Below are positions 1 through 6,393 of a DNA stretch of 7,294 nt, one piece after another. Positions within the stretch are counted from its first letter, which is position 1, and each line of letters starts with the position of its first letter. The position numbers were made by a program, and so were the translations under genes. This stretch comes from JAYQPD01 sp046050105. GTDB lineage: Bacteria > Patescibacteriota > Minisyncoccia > Phycocordibacterales > UBA918. The DNA lies in the NCBI GenBank assembly GCA_046050105.1, contig JBJOQE010000001.1, positions 1 through 7,294 of the forward strand, given 5' to 3'. The notes below the pieces were generated by a model. It was given only the letters and a program-made list of their open reading frames with translations. It was not told where the DNA came from and did no database searches.

Positions 1-722
1 GAGGCTCTTTGGGACGTGGAGAGGCAACTGCTCAAGGCGGCGTATTTGTCCTCAATGCGTTTGTGCAGAGTGTAGAGCGTAACCCACACGACCTGCGCGT
101 CGCAGTACAAGGGTACGGAAATGCGGGTGCAACGGTCGCACATCTTCTTGCTCTGCTGGGCTACAAGATTACTGCACTTTCGGATAGTCGCGGCACTATT
201 GTGCATGAGAGTGGTCTTGACCTCACGATAATCGACAAAGCCAAAGAAGAGTTCGGTTCGGTGATTGCTGCGGTTGATATGATCCCCGGTGCACACGGAA
301 AGGATGCGGATGCCATCGTAACTCTGGACTGCGACATCCTCATTCCAGCTGCGCTCGATAACCAGATTCGCACCGACAACGTAGAAGGTGTCCGCGCAGA
401 TATTGTGCTTGAACTTGCCAATAACCCTATCACACCAGAAGCTGATGCACGTCTTTTTGAAAAGGGGACCACCGTCATTCCTGATGTGCTCGCCAATGCT
501 GGGGGGGTGACGGTCTCCTACTTTGAGTGGGTGCAAAATCGTGCGCAATGCTACTGGACAGAAGAAGATGTCAAGGGAAAACTTAAAGAGACGATGACAC
601 GCGCATATGGCGAGGTGGTGGCACTTGCAACCCGAGAAGGCATCTCCCAGCGCCACGCCGCCTACCGCCTCGCGGTCTCCCGTATCCACGAAGCAATGAA
701 GCTTCGTGGTCGCTACGAGTAG
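1..722 (+). CDS. Glu/Leu/Phe/Val dehydrogenase, C-terminal part (5' end outside window)
   Basis: This enzyme family catalyses reversible NAD(P)-dependent oxidative deamination of an amino acid, most often glutamate to 2-oxoglutarate and ammonia, in the cytosol. The frame is open from base 3 and gives 239 residues. Visible are the interdomain GSLGRGEATAQGG segment at residues 1-13, the Rossmann glycine motif GYGNAG (about 37-42), the LSDSRG end of the next strand, and the NAGGVTVSYFEW block typical of glutamate dehydrogenases. Family members are about 410-430 residues, so roughly 175 N-terminal residues, including the catalytic lysines, are missing because of the window edge, not a mutation. 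The in-frame TTG at base 9 lies inside the conserved motif and is not the start. A run of seven G at 501-507 encodes part of NAGGV and the frame is intact across it. Glutamate specificity is most likely, but the substrate and the choice of NAD or NADP cannot be settled from this half. Stop TAG is 24 bp before the rarA start. Confidence 0.93.
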   Translation, partial: GSLGRGEATAQGGVFVLNAFVQSVERNPHDLRVAVQGYGNAGATVAHLLALLGYKITALSDSRGTIVHESGLDLTIIDKAKEEFGSVIAAVDMIPGAHGKDADAIVTLDCDILIPAALDNQIRTDNVEGVRADIVLELANNPITPEADARLFEKGTTVIPDVLANAGGVTVSYFEWVQNRAQCYWTEEDVKGKLKETMTRAYGEVVALATREGISQRHAAYRLAVSRIHEAMKLRGRYE

Positions 723-734
723 CGCATCCTCATG

Positions 735-740
735 TACAAT
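735..740 (+). promoter_or_regulatory. Candidate -10 box for rarA, leaderless geometry
   Basis: TACAAT matches the bacterial -10 consensus at five of six positions and ends 6 bp before the preferred rarA ATG at 747. A transcript would then begin at or next to the A of the start codon. No convincing -35 is seen at the usual distance. The GAGGG at 741-745 is too close to the ATG to act as a normal ribosome binding site. This is a motif call only. Confidence 0.45.
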
Positions 741-746
741 GAGGGT

Positions 747-1901
747 ATGGAACCCCTCGCAACACGGTTGCGCCCACATGCGCTCGACGATTTCGCGGGC
801 CAGCAGCATCTCGTTGGTCTTGGCAAGCCGCTCCGTGTTGCTATGGAGCAGCAAAAACTTTTTTCGTTTCTTTTGTGGGGTCCGCCCGGCGTAGGGAAAA
901 CGACACTCGCCCGCCTGTATGCAGAAGCCATGGGAGCTTCATATTTCGAACTCTCAGCGGTAAGTGCGGGGAAAGCAGAGGTGCGGGACATCATCGAGAA
1001 ACCGAGTGATGGCAAACCAAAAATTCTTTTTTTAGACGAGATTCATCGCTTCAATAAAGCACAGCAAGATTTCCTCTTGCCCTACGTCGAGAGTGGCGCA
1101 CTCACCCTCATTGGCGCTACCACCGAAAATCCTTCATTTGAAGTGATTGCGGCCTTGCTCTCGCGTTGTCGCGTATTTATCTTGGAGTCACTTGGCGAGG
1201 TGGATATACGCAGCATCATACTACGTACGGGTTTTGAGGTGCCAGAAGATGCCATTTCATGGCTTGTTGCCATGGCCGATGGTGATGCACGCAAATTGCT
1301 GGGAATTTTGGAGCAGACGCACGAACTGTACGGCTCGGTTACCGTCGCACATCTGACCGAAGCGATACAGTCGAAGCATCTCCGTTACGATAAGAAAGGC
1401 GACGAACACTACAATACTATCAGTGCGTTTATTAAGAGTATGCGCGCGTCTCAGCCAGATAGTGCACTCTACTATCTTGCACGAATGCTCGCTTCCGGCG
1501 AAGATCCACTTTTTATTGCGCGTCGTATGGTGGTCTTTGCAAGTGAAGACGTTGGTATGGCACAGTCAACGGCATTGGTGGTGGCCAATGAGGTATTTCG
1601 TGCGTGTGAAATTATTGGTATGCCAGAGTGTGCCATCAACCTTGCACATGGGGTGACCTACCTCGCCACAGCACCAAAGGACAGGCGTGCATACGCAGGA
1701 CTCCGTGCTGCAGAAGCTGATGTGGTGCGTACCGGAAACCTAGATATACCCTTGTTCGTTCGTAATGCACCTACATCGTTTATGAAGGAACGCGGGTACG
1801 GGGAAGGGTATGAACATTACACTGCAGAAGATATGCGACCGACGTCACTTCGTACGCGTACTTACTACATGCAAAAAGTGAAAAAGTCCGATGGTGTGTA
1901 A
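747..1901 (+). CDS. rarA: Replication-associated recombination protein A (RarA/MgsA family AAA+ ATPase)
   Basis: RarA is a cytosolic clamp-loader-like AAA+ ATPase that acts at stalled replication forks and is conserved with eukaryotic WRNIP1/Mgs1. With the start at 747 the protein has 384 residues and opens MEPLATRLRP, matching the usual family N-terminus. Visible are Walker A GPPGVGKT (45-52), Walker B ILFLDE (93-98) followed by the RarA-type IHRFNKAQQDFLLPYVE, sensor-1 GATTEN (123-128), the arginine-finger region SRCR (139-142) and sensor-2 GDAR (179-182). The C-terminal tetramerisation region is recognisable by SAFIKSMRAS, GEDPLFIARRMVVFASEDVG and the late FVRNAPTSFMKERGYG block. It is compact: about 420-450 residues is usual, and the lid segment before GDAR is roughly ten residues shorter than in E. 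coli while the tail is also trimmed. ATG 732 is an alternative start but adds residues unlike the family and overlaps the candidate -10 box. Family assignment is very secure; the exact start is less so. Confidence 0.95.
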   Translation: MEPLATRLRPHALDDFAGQQHLVGLGKPLRVAMEQQKLFSFLLWGPPGVGKTTLARLYAEAMGASYFELSAVSAGKAEVRDIIEKPSDGKPKILFLDEIHRFNKAQQDFLLPYVESGALTLIGATTENPSFEVIAALLSRCRVFILESLGEVDIRSIILRTGFEVPEDAISWLVAMADGDARKLLGILEQTHELYGSVTVAHLTEAIQSKHLRYDKKGDEHYNTISAFIKSMRASQPDSALYYLARMLASGEDPLFIARRMVVFASEDVGMAQSTALVVANEVFRACEIIGMPECAINLAHGVTYLATAPKDRRAYAGLRAAEADVVRTGNLDIPLFVRNAPTSFMKERGYGEGYEHYTAEDMRPTSLRTRTYYMQKVKKSDGV

Positions 1902-1909
1902 CGGAGAGA

Positions 1910-1918
1910 TGGTATGAT
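1910..1918 (+). promoter_or_regulatory. Candidate extended -10 promoter for the AI-2E-family gene
   Basis: TGGTATGAT is a TGn extension plus a -10 hexamer with five of six consensus bases, located just after the rarA stop. Initiation about seven bases downstream would give a leader of roughly 14 bases before ATG 1939. No -35 match is evident, as is acceptable for extended -10 promoters. A second hexamer, TATACT at 1933-1938, touches the ATG and is too close to serve this start. Confidence 0.4.
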
Positions 1919-1938
1919 ATGAGCATCACATCTATACT

Positions 1939-2958
1939 ATGAACGAAAAATTTATTGAACACGCGTTCTTCTTTTCTCTTCTTGCGGCGGTAGGCTATCT
2001 AGTATGGTTGCTCTTGTTTCCATTCCTTCCCGCGCTGGTGCTCTCCGCAATCATTGCCACTGCGTGTTACCCGCTATACCTTCGTATCTATAGACTGACA
2101 GGAAAGCGCAAAGGTATTTCATCATTTTTATCGACTATTTTCGTCTTTTTGGTGGTGGTTATACCGCTCGGTGTTGTGGGGTATCTCATCTTCCTCGAAG
2201 CAGCCTCATTTTATGCAGCGGTGTCGGCAGGAAAGTCTATCTCGATTGCACCCACTCTGTCTTTGGCCCAAGACATTATTTCGCGATTCCTGCCGAACGC
2301 AAATATTGATGTGACCATGTACGCAAAGGAAGGCGCGGGATGGCTTGCAAGTTCAATGGGAGCAATCTTCACATCAACTGCATCACTCATCATGATGCTC
2401 CTTATTGCATTCATCGGCCTCTACTATCTCTTTAAAGACGGTGAACGTTTGGTGAAAAGTATTATCCGCATATCGCCACTTTCTGATAAGCAAGACGCAA
2501 AGATTCTTGATCGTCTGGCGCGCTCTGTGCGTTCGGTGCTTGCGGGAAGTCTCGCGGTAGGGCTGATTCAAGGAGTACTTACTGCGATTGGCTTCACTAT
2601 TTTTGGTGTACCACAGGCAATACTCTGGGGTATGGTGGCTGCAATAGCAGCACTCGTGCCTGCGATTGGTACTTCGTTGGTATTTATTCCCACTATTGCA
2701 TTTCTCGTTATTGCTGAATCCTACGGCTCTGCTGCTGGCGTGGCTGCATGGGGTGTGGTTATTGTGGGTCTGGTCGATAATTTTCTCGGCCCATACCTTG
2801 TCTCACGTGGGGCAACAATGCACTCTTTCTTGGTACTCGTATCAGCGCTTGGTGGTCTGTCGGTCTTCGGTCCTATCGGTTTCATTCTCGGTCCTGTGAT
2901 CATGAGTTTCTTCATCGCCCTCCTCGAAGTGTACGAATCACACATTATTTCAAAGTAA
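1939..2958 (+). CDS. AI-2E family transporter-like membrane protein
   Basis: This is a 339-residue polytopic inner-membrane protein of the AI-2E family (formerly UPF0118/PerM). An N-terminal pair of hydrophobic segments spans about 9-45, with a third at 62-87. A more polar stretch at about 88-140 follows, then a helix ending GLYYLFKDGERL (about 150-170), which is a hallmark of the family. The second half holds GVLTAIGFTIFGVPQAILWG, the conserved VPAIGTSLVFIP and the closing DNFLGPYLVSRG and FGPIGFILGPV motifs, with about four more helices. Length is close to the usual 340-370. The family name comes from one member proposed to export autoinducer-2; others behave as cation/proton antiporters, so quorum sensing must not be inferred. 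The gene starts 37 bp after rarA and ends 9 bp before the next start. The substrate is unknown. Confidence 0.93.
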   Translation: MNEKFIEHAFFFSLLAAVGYLVWLLLFPFLPALVLSAIIATACYPLYLRIYRLTGKRKGISSFLSTIFVFLVVVIPLGVVGYLIFLEAASFYAAVSAGKSISIAPTLSLAQDIISRFLPNANIDVTMYAKEGAGWLASSMGAIFTSTASLIMMLLIAFIGLYYLFKDGERLVKSIIRISPLSDKQDAKILDRLARSVRSVLAGSLAVGLIQGVLTAIGFTIFGVPQAILWGMVAAIAALVPAIGTSLVFIPTIAFLVIAESYGSAAGVAAWGVVIVGLVDNFLGPYLVSRGATMHSFLVLVSALGGLSVFGPIGFILGPVIMSFFIALLEVYESHIISK

Positions 2959-2967
2959 TTTTTGCAT

Positions 2968-3408
2968 ATGCCTGACCGCGGCTTCATCAATAACTTCCTC
3001 AAGGTAAATGGCATTAGCGCCGATTCTTCTGATGACGACATACGTAAGGTACTCGATGAAGCGAAATGGACCGAGGACGAAATTAAAGTAGCGCTTTTTA
3101 TTCTCAGGGCAGACGTTGATGATTCTGGTATTGTCGCACTCACAAAGCACGATGCAGCCCTCTTTAGGCCTGATATCAATATAGGTTCAAAACATCTCTC
3201 GCGCCTTCTCGGTGTTGATGTCGTCGTTGATCCTTCACTTATTCGCACGGAACAGAAGCAGCGCGCGCAGAAGACTGCGCTCCGTGAAGAGTTGGCTATT
3301 TGGACTATCATTATCCTCCTCTCCGTCATCTTGGCACTCGTAGTTGCGTGGCTTCTCCTTTTCACCATGAAGATCGGTCCGTATCGCGAAGTTACCCCTT
3401 GGATATAA
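2968..3408 (+). CDS. Unrecognised 146-residue protein with one C-terminal membrane helix
   Basis: I do not recognise a named family. With ATG 2968 the product begins MPDRGFINNFLKVNGIS. Residues 6-47 look like a small helical unit: FLKVNG, then an acidic turn rich in Ser and Asp, then DDIRKVLDEAKWTEDEIKVAL, a pattern loosely reminiscent of UBA-like or other three-helix modules. A linker of about 60 residues includes the segment LSRLLGVDVVVDP (77-89). A basic, Gln-rich stretch (95-106) precedes a strongly hydrophobic helix at about 111-133, followed by a 13-residue tail. No signal peptide is seen, so a tail-anchored-like protein with a cytosolic N-domain is the simplest reading. The gap of 9 bp after the AI-2E-family gene suggests co-transcription. 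An in-frame TTG at 2962 is a poorer start. Coding status is supported by the intact 441-bp frame, tight packing and coherent architecture; function is unknown. Confidence 0.8.
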   Translation: MPDRGFINNFLKVNGISADSSDDDIRKVLDEAKWTEDEIKVALFILRADVDDSGIVALTKHDAALFRPDINIGSKHLSRLLGVDVVVDPSLIRTEQKQRAQKTALREELAIWTIIILLSVILALVVAWLLLFTMKIGPYREVTPWI

Positions 3409-3423
3409 GTACGGGCGTAGCAC

Positions 3424-3452
3424 TTGCGTTCCGGTGAGAGACTTCGTAGTAT
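3424..3452 (+). promoter_or_regulatory. Candidate -35/-10 promoter for the capA-like gene
   Basis: TTGCGT (3424-3429) and TAGTAT (3447-3452) are separated by exactly 17 bp. The -10 ends 8 bp before ATG 3461, so the transcript would start at or within a base or two of the start codon. Both hexamers are imperfect matches (three and four of six). The spacing is what makes the call plausible. It also argues against the upstream GTG at 3434, which would lie inside the promoter. Confidence 0.4.
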
Positions 3453-3460
3453 CAACGCAC

Positions 3461-4483
3461 ATGAACGTGACTACCCGAGCCGTATTGCTCGTACTTCTAC
3501 TATGCGCTGCGGGCGCTCAAGGTGTGCTGCGTTTCTACGGCAGCTACCAGGAAGGTTTCTTGAGTACATACTTTCGTGAATCTGAGCCGGGGGTACTTTT
3601 CGTAGGCGATCTTATGCTGGCGCGTGCCGTTGAAGACCGCGTGCGTGAGGTGGGAGGTGAACACTTTTTTGATAAAGTACAGACATTACACGAGCGGGCA
3701 ACACTCGTGGTTGCCAATTTTGAAGCCAGTATGCAGGAGCACCATGTGCGCTCGCCCGATTTCACGTTTCGATTTTCTGTTGATGCTGCACTCGTGCCTT
3801 TGCTTCGGCGTGCACACGTCACTCATGTATCACTTGCAAACAATCATGCAGATGATTTTGGCGTCACTGCGCGGCACTATGCAGAGGGGGTGCTCGAGCG
3901 CGCAGGTGTTGTTGTCTTCGGTACACCGCGCACACTTTCAGCGTCATCGACAACCTATATAACAGTGGGTGAAAGTCGTGTGGCACTTATTGCTATTGAA
4001 GCAGTGTTTGGTAATCCGTATTTGGATGATGTGCAACGTATTCTTGCCGATGCTGGTACGCAAAGCGAATATCAAGTTATTTATATACACTGGGGAGAAG
4101 AGTATCAGCCACATCATAGTGCAAAGCAGGAAGCACTTGCACATGCATTGGTGTCGTATGGTGCAGATGCCATTGTGGGACATCATCCACACGTCATACA
4201 GGATATAGGGAGCATAGAAGGTGTGCCGGTATTTTATTCTTTAGGCAACTATGTTTTCGACCAATACTTTGACGATGCCGTGAGTAAGGGGCTCGCGCTC
4301 ATGATGTATATCCGCAACCACCAACTGGAGTTTGAAATCATACCGGTCGCTACGGAGCGAAGTGTGCCCTATGTACTCGATGAAACGGTATCAAAACAGA
4401 TACTCAATGAGTTGGCGCACCGTTCAGAGAAGGCACTTCGGTCGGATATTGTCCGTGGCTTTGTGTCTCATGGTGCCAAGTAG
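3461..4483 (+). CDS. CapA family protein, membrane-anchored (PgsA/CapA metallophosphatase-like fold)
   Basis: The CapA domain is related to calcineurin-like metallophosphatases and is best known from poly-gamma-glutamate capsule synthesis, where it acts at the outer membrane face. The chosen start gives 340 residues. A short positive N-terminus and hydrophobic stretch (about 7-23) form a signal anchor. The Cys at 15 does not sit in a proper lipobox, so a lipoprotein is unlikely. The metal-site pattern is nearly complete: VGDLML (48-53), ANFEAS (84-89, usually NLE), LANNHADD (124-131), IHWGEEY (208-214) and GHHPHV (239-244), followed by FYSLGNYVFDQ. No pgsB/capB ligase or capC is visible in the window, so a capsule role cannot be assumed; a lone CapA-type hydrolase for envelope polymers is equally possible. 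GTG 3434 would add nine residues before the signal anchor and is less likely. The family call is firm and the substrate unknown. Confidence 0.92.
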   Translation: MNVTTRAVLLVLLLCAAGAQGVLRFYGSYQEGFLSTYFRESEPGVLFVGDLMLARAVEDRVREVGGEHFFDKVQTLHERATLVVANFEASMQEHHVRSPDFTFRFSVDAALVPLLRRAHVTHVSLANNHADDFGVTARHYAEGVLERAGVVVFGTPRTLSASSTTYITVGESRVALIAIEAVFGNPYLDDVQRILADAGTQSEYQVIYIHWGEEYQPHHSAKQEALAHALVSYGADAIVGHHPHVIQDIGSIEGVPVFYSLGNYVFDQYFDDAVSKGLALMMYIRNHQLEFEIIPVATERSVPYVLDETVSKQILNELAHRSEKALRSDIVRGFVSHGAK

Positions 4484-4492
4484 GGTGCACGC

Positions 4493-4521
4493 TTGCAACT
4501 TGCGCTGATAGCACCTATGCT
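4493..4521 (+). promoter_or_regulatory. Candidate -35/-10 promoter upstream of FKBP-tgt
   Basis: TTGCAA (4493-4498) and TATGCT (4516-4521) have a 17-bp spacer and each matches four of six consensus bases. Initiation near 4528 would leave a leader of about 20 bases without a Shine-Dalgarno motif. It lies in the 65-bp gap after the capA-like gene and competes with the proximal -10 candidate at 4535-4540. Confidence 0.35.
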
Positions 4522-4534
4522 TATTTTGAATCCC

Positions 4535-4540
4535 TAATAT
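4535..4540 (+). promoter_or_regulatory. Proximal -10-like box before FKBP, leaderless geometry
   Basis: TAATAT ends 8 bp before ATG 4549, the same distance as seen for the capA-like gene. If used, the mRNA would begin at or very near the ATG. The sequence is AT-rich and TATAAC at 4538-4543 overlaps it, so the exact hexamer is uncertain. No -35 is evident at 17 bp. Confidence 0.35.
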
Positions 4541-4548
4541 AACGAGCT

Positions 4549-5100
4549 ATGAAACCCCTTACCGACACAGAATCCATTAGTTTATTTGCCGCCATTGCAG
4601 TGGTTGCGGTAATGTTTTTTACCGTCACCGGGAATCCATTTACACACACAAAGACCGCTGAAGTGGCCACAGCGCAGAACGCTTCTACAAAAGATGTGGT
4701 GGTGATAGACGCCAATACTGATGCTGCTTCTGCACGGGCAGCACTCGCCGGTGCCACAAACGCAGCGGGTGAGCTCACTAAACTTATTATTCAGGATACC
4801 AAAATGGGGGAAGGTGATGCTGTCGCAGTTGGTGATACGGTAACTGTGCATTACATAGGTACACTGCAAGATGGTAAAGAGTTCGATAATTCGCTCGCAC
4901 GAAATCAACCTTTTACCTTTAAGGTGGGCGAGGGTAACGTGATCCCTGGGTGGGATGCAGGGATTCTCGGTATGAAGAAGGGTGGTGAGCGCATACTCAT
5001 TATTCCTCCGCCTATGGCGTACGGTGATCGCGGCATTGGAGTCATTCCGCCGAACACTACACTGCTGTTCTCAATCACCCTTCTCGAGATAACAAAGTAA
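4549..5100 (+). CDS. FKBP-type peptidyl-prolyl cis-trans isomerase, membrane-anchored
   Basis: FKBPs catalyse cis-trans isomerisation at Xaa-Pro bonds and help proteins fold. This 183-residue protein has a hydrophobic signal anchor at about 10-28 with no lipobox cysteine, then an Ala/Thr-rich, low-complexity linker (about 32-75), then one FKBP domain (about 76-183). The classical pocket residues of FKBP12 are all recognisable: Tyr102 in HYIGTL, Phe112-Asp113 in EFDNS, Val131-Ile132 and Trp135 in NVIPGWD, Tyr158 in AYGDRG, and Phe174 near the end. The domain is therefore predicted to be active, exposed on the outer face of the cytoplasmic membrane, where it may help exported proteins fold. Stop TAA shares its last A with the tgt ATG (TAATG at 5098-5102), so the two are translationally coupled, although the link in function is not obvious. 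The start has no Shine-Dalgarno motif. A secreted form after signal cleavage cannot be excluded. Confidence 0.95.
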   Translation: MKPLTDTESISLFAAIAVVAVMFFTVTGNPFTHTKTAEVATAQNASTKDVVVIDANTDAASARAALAGATNAAGELTKLIIQDTKMGEGDAVAVGDTVTVHYIGTLQDGKEFDNSLARNQPFTFKVGEGNVIPGWDAGILGMKKGGERILIIPPPMAYGDRGIGVIPPNTTLLFSITLLEITK

Positions 5101-6356
5101 TGTCCGCGCTTTCGTTTACAGAAATCGCGAAGCTTACGGGCACCCTTGGGCGAGTCGGCGAGCTCACTACTCCCCATGGCGTCATCAAGACGCCAGCCTT
5201 TGTGACGGTGGGCACCAAGGCGACGGTAAAGTCACTCACGCCAGAAGATCTCAAAAACTACGTGGGGAATCAGATGGCTCTCGCCAATACCTACCACCTC
5301 TTTCTCCAGCCAGGACACGAAATCATCAAAGAGGCAGGCGGCCTTCATGCGTTTATGCGGTGGGACGGCCCGCTCATGACCGACTCGGGTGGTTTTCAAG
5401 TGTTTTCCTTGGGTGCCGCGTTTGGGAAAGGAGTGACCAAGTTTGCCAAAGGTGAGGAAGGCGACGTAGAGAAAGACGAAGCGCTCGAACGTGATGTGCG
5501 CCCCACCCTCTATTCAAAAGAGATTGCCGCTGCACAAGGGAAGCTCTGCGTGGTGGATGATGAGGGGGTAACCTTCACCTCCCATATCGATGGCTCGATG
5601 CATCGCTTCACCGCGGAACGCTCGATTGAAATTCAACAAGCGCTCGGTGCCGACATTATTGTGGCGTTCGATGAGTGTACGTCACCAACTGCAGACTACG
5701 CGTACCAAAAAGAAGCACTTGAGCGCACGCACCGCTGGGCAAAGCGTTCGGTGATGGCGCATAGACGCGACTACGACGCGGTGAAGAAGCAGGGTATCTA
5801 TGGTGTGGTGCAAGGCGGCCGCCACCTCGACCTCCGCAAGGAAAGCGCACACGAAATGGCACGTCTCGACTTCGATGGCTTTGGCATTGGCGGTTCGTTT
5901 TCAAAAGAAGACCTCGGCCCGTCACTTTCTGTGGTGAATGAAATTCTCCCGAACGATAAACCACGCCACCTCTTAGGTATTGGGGAACCTGAAGATATTT
6001 TTATGGGTGTAGAGAGCGGCTGCGACACCTTCGACTGCGTGGCGCCCACCCGCATTGGCCGCACCGGCACCATCTACACCCACGGTGAAGGGAAGCTTGA
6101 CCTCCGCAAAACAAAATACGCGCGCGATTTCGGGAAGCCAGATACTGCATGCGACTGCTACACCTGCACAAACTACACCCGTGCCTACATAAGCCATCTT
6201 ATGCGCGCACAAGAAATGCTCGGTGGCCACTTGTGCTCCATTCATAACCTCCACTTCATTGTGCAGCTCACCGAGAAGATCCGGCAGGCGATTATCGATG
6301 GTGTGTATCCACAGTTCAAAGAGCAATTTTTAAGCAGATACTTGCATTTATCTTAG
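5100..6356 (+). CDS. tgt: tRNA-guanine(34) transglycosylase with internal insertion
   Basis: Tgt exchanges guanine at the wobble position of GUN-anticodon tRNAs (Asp, Asn, His, Tyr) for preQ1 or queuine in the queuosine pathway. The TIM-barrel landmarks are present: LANTYHL (61-67), the general-acid loop MTDSGGFQVFSLG (93-105) with Asp95, FDECT (190-194) with the base-binding Asp191, GVVQGG (235-240), and FDCVAPTR (311-318) with nucleophile Asp312. Zinc ligands Cys351, Cys353, Cys356 and His382 keep the 26-residue spacing of the E. coli enzyme. Length is 418 residues against about 375 usual. The excess is an insertion of about 40 residues at 106-152, charged and Lys/Glu-rich, just after the DSGGFQ loop. 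The loop normally GGLAVGE reads GGSFSKE (264-270), altering residues that shape the substrate pocket. It overlaps FKBP by one base and lacks a clear ribosome binding site, which fits coupled translation. Family and catalysis are secure; the natural base substrate is uncertain. Confidence 0.97.
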   Translation: MSALSFTEIAKLTGTLGRVGELTTPHGVIKTPAFVTVGTKATVKSLTPEDLKNYVGNQMALANTYHLFLQPGHEIIKEAGGLHAFMRWDGPLMTDSGGFQVFSLGAAFGKGVTKFAKGEEGDVEKDEALERDVRPTLYSKEIAAAQGKLCVVDDEGVTFTSHIDGSMHRFTAERSIEIQQALGADIIVAFDECTSPTADYAYQKEALERTHRWAKRSVMAHRRDYDAVKKQGIYGVVQGGRHLDLRKESAHEMARLDFDGFGIGGSFSKEDLGPSLSVVNEILPNDKPRHLLGIGEPEDIFMGVESGCDTFDCVAPTRIGRTGTIYTHGEGKLDLRKTKYARDFGKPDTACDCYTCTNYTRAYISHLMRAQEMLGGHLCSIHNLHFIVQLTEKIRQAIIDGVYPQFKEQFLSRYLHLS

Positions 6357-6370
6357 TATTGCGGTATAGC
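6342..6370 (+). promoter_or_regulatory. Candidate -35/-10 promoter for the 97-residue membrane protein
   Basis: TTGCAT (6342-6347, inside the last codons of tgt) and TATAGC (6365-6370) are 17 bp apart, with three and four matches to consensus. Initiation near 6377 would give a short leader that contains the Shine-Dalgarno sequence. The quality is modest and read-through from tgt is an alternative. Confidence 0.3.
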
Positions 6371-6381
6371 TCTTTCCAGAA

Positions 6382-6387
6382 AAGGAG
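6382..6387 (+). promoter_or_regulatory. Shine-Dalgarno site for the 97-residue membrane protein
   Basis: AAGGAG, part of AAAGGAG, stands 6 bp before ATG 6394, close to ideal complementarity and spacing to the 16S rRNA 3' end. It fixes this start. It is the only strong Shine-Dalgarno motif in front of any gene in the window. Confidence 0.8.
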
Positions 6388-6393
6388 ACTAAT

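Noticed and set aside
501..507. G7 homopolymer as a possible frameshift or phase-variation site
   Set aside because: The frame is intact across it and the codons encode the conserved NAGGV motif; seven G can arise from glycine codons alone.
732..746. ATG 732 as the rarA start
   Set aside because: It adds five residues not typical of the family and lies across the TACAAT candidate promoter; ATG 747 gives the conserved N-terminus.
1939..2958. Quorum-sensing autoinducer exporter based on the family name
   Set aside because: The family is functionally mixed and no luxS or signalling gene is present, so only family membership is supported.
2962..2967. TTG 2962 as the start of the 146-residue protein
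   Set aside because: An ATG follows two codons later, and TTG offers no ribosome binding site advantage.
2721..3455. A 244-codon open frame on the minus strand, antisense to the AI-2E-family gene and the 146-residue protein
   Set aside because: It is Ser/Arg/Thr-rich with no recognisable domain, spans two well-supported + strand genes and their gap, and is best explained as a shadow frame.
3434..3460. GTG 3434 as the start of the capA-like gene
   Set aside because: It would place nine extra residues before the signal anchor and overlaps the -35/-10 candidate; ATG 3461 gives a normal signal-anchor start.
4484..4515. Possible hairpin GGTGC/GCACC after the capA-like gene as a terminator
   Set aside because: The stem is only 5 bp with a loop of about 22 bases and no T-run follows; the region looks more like a promoter.
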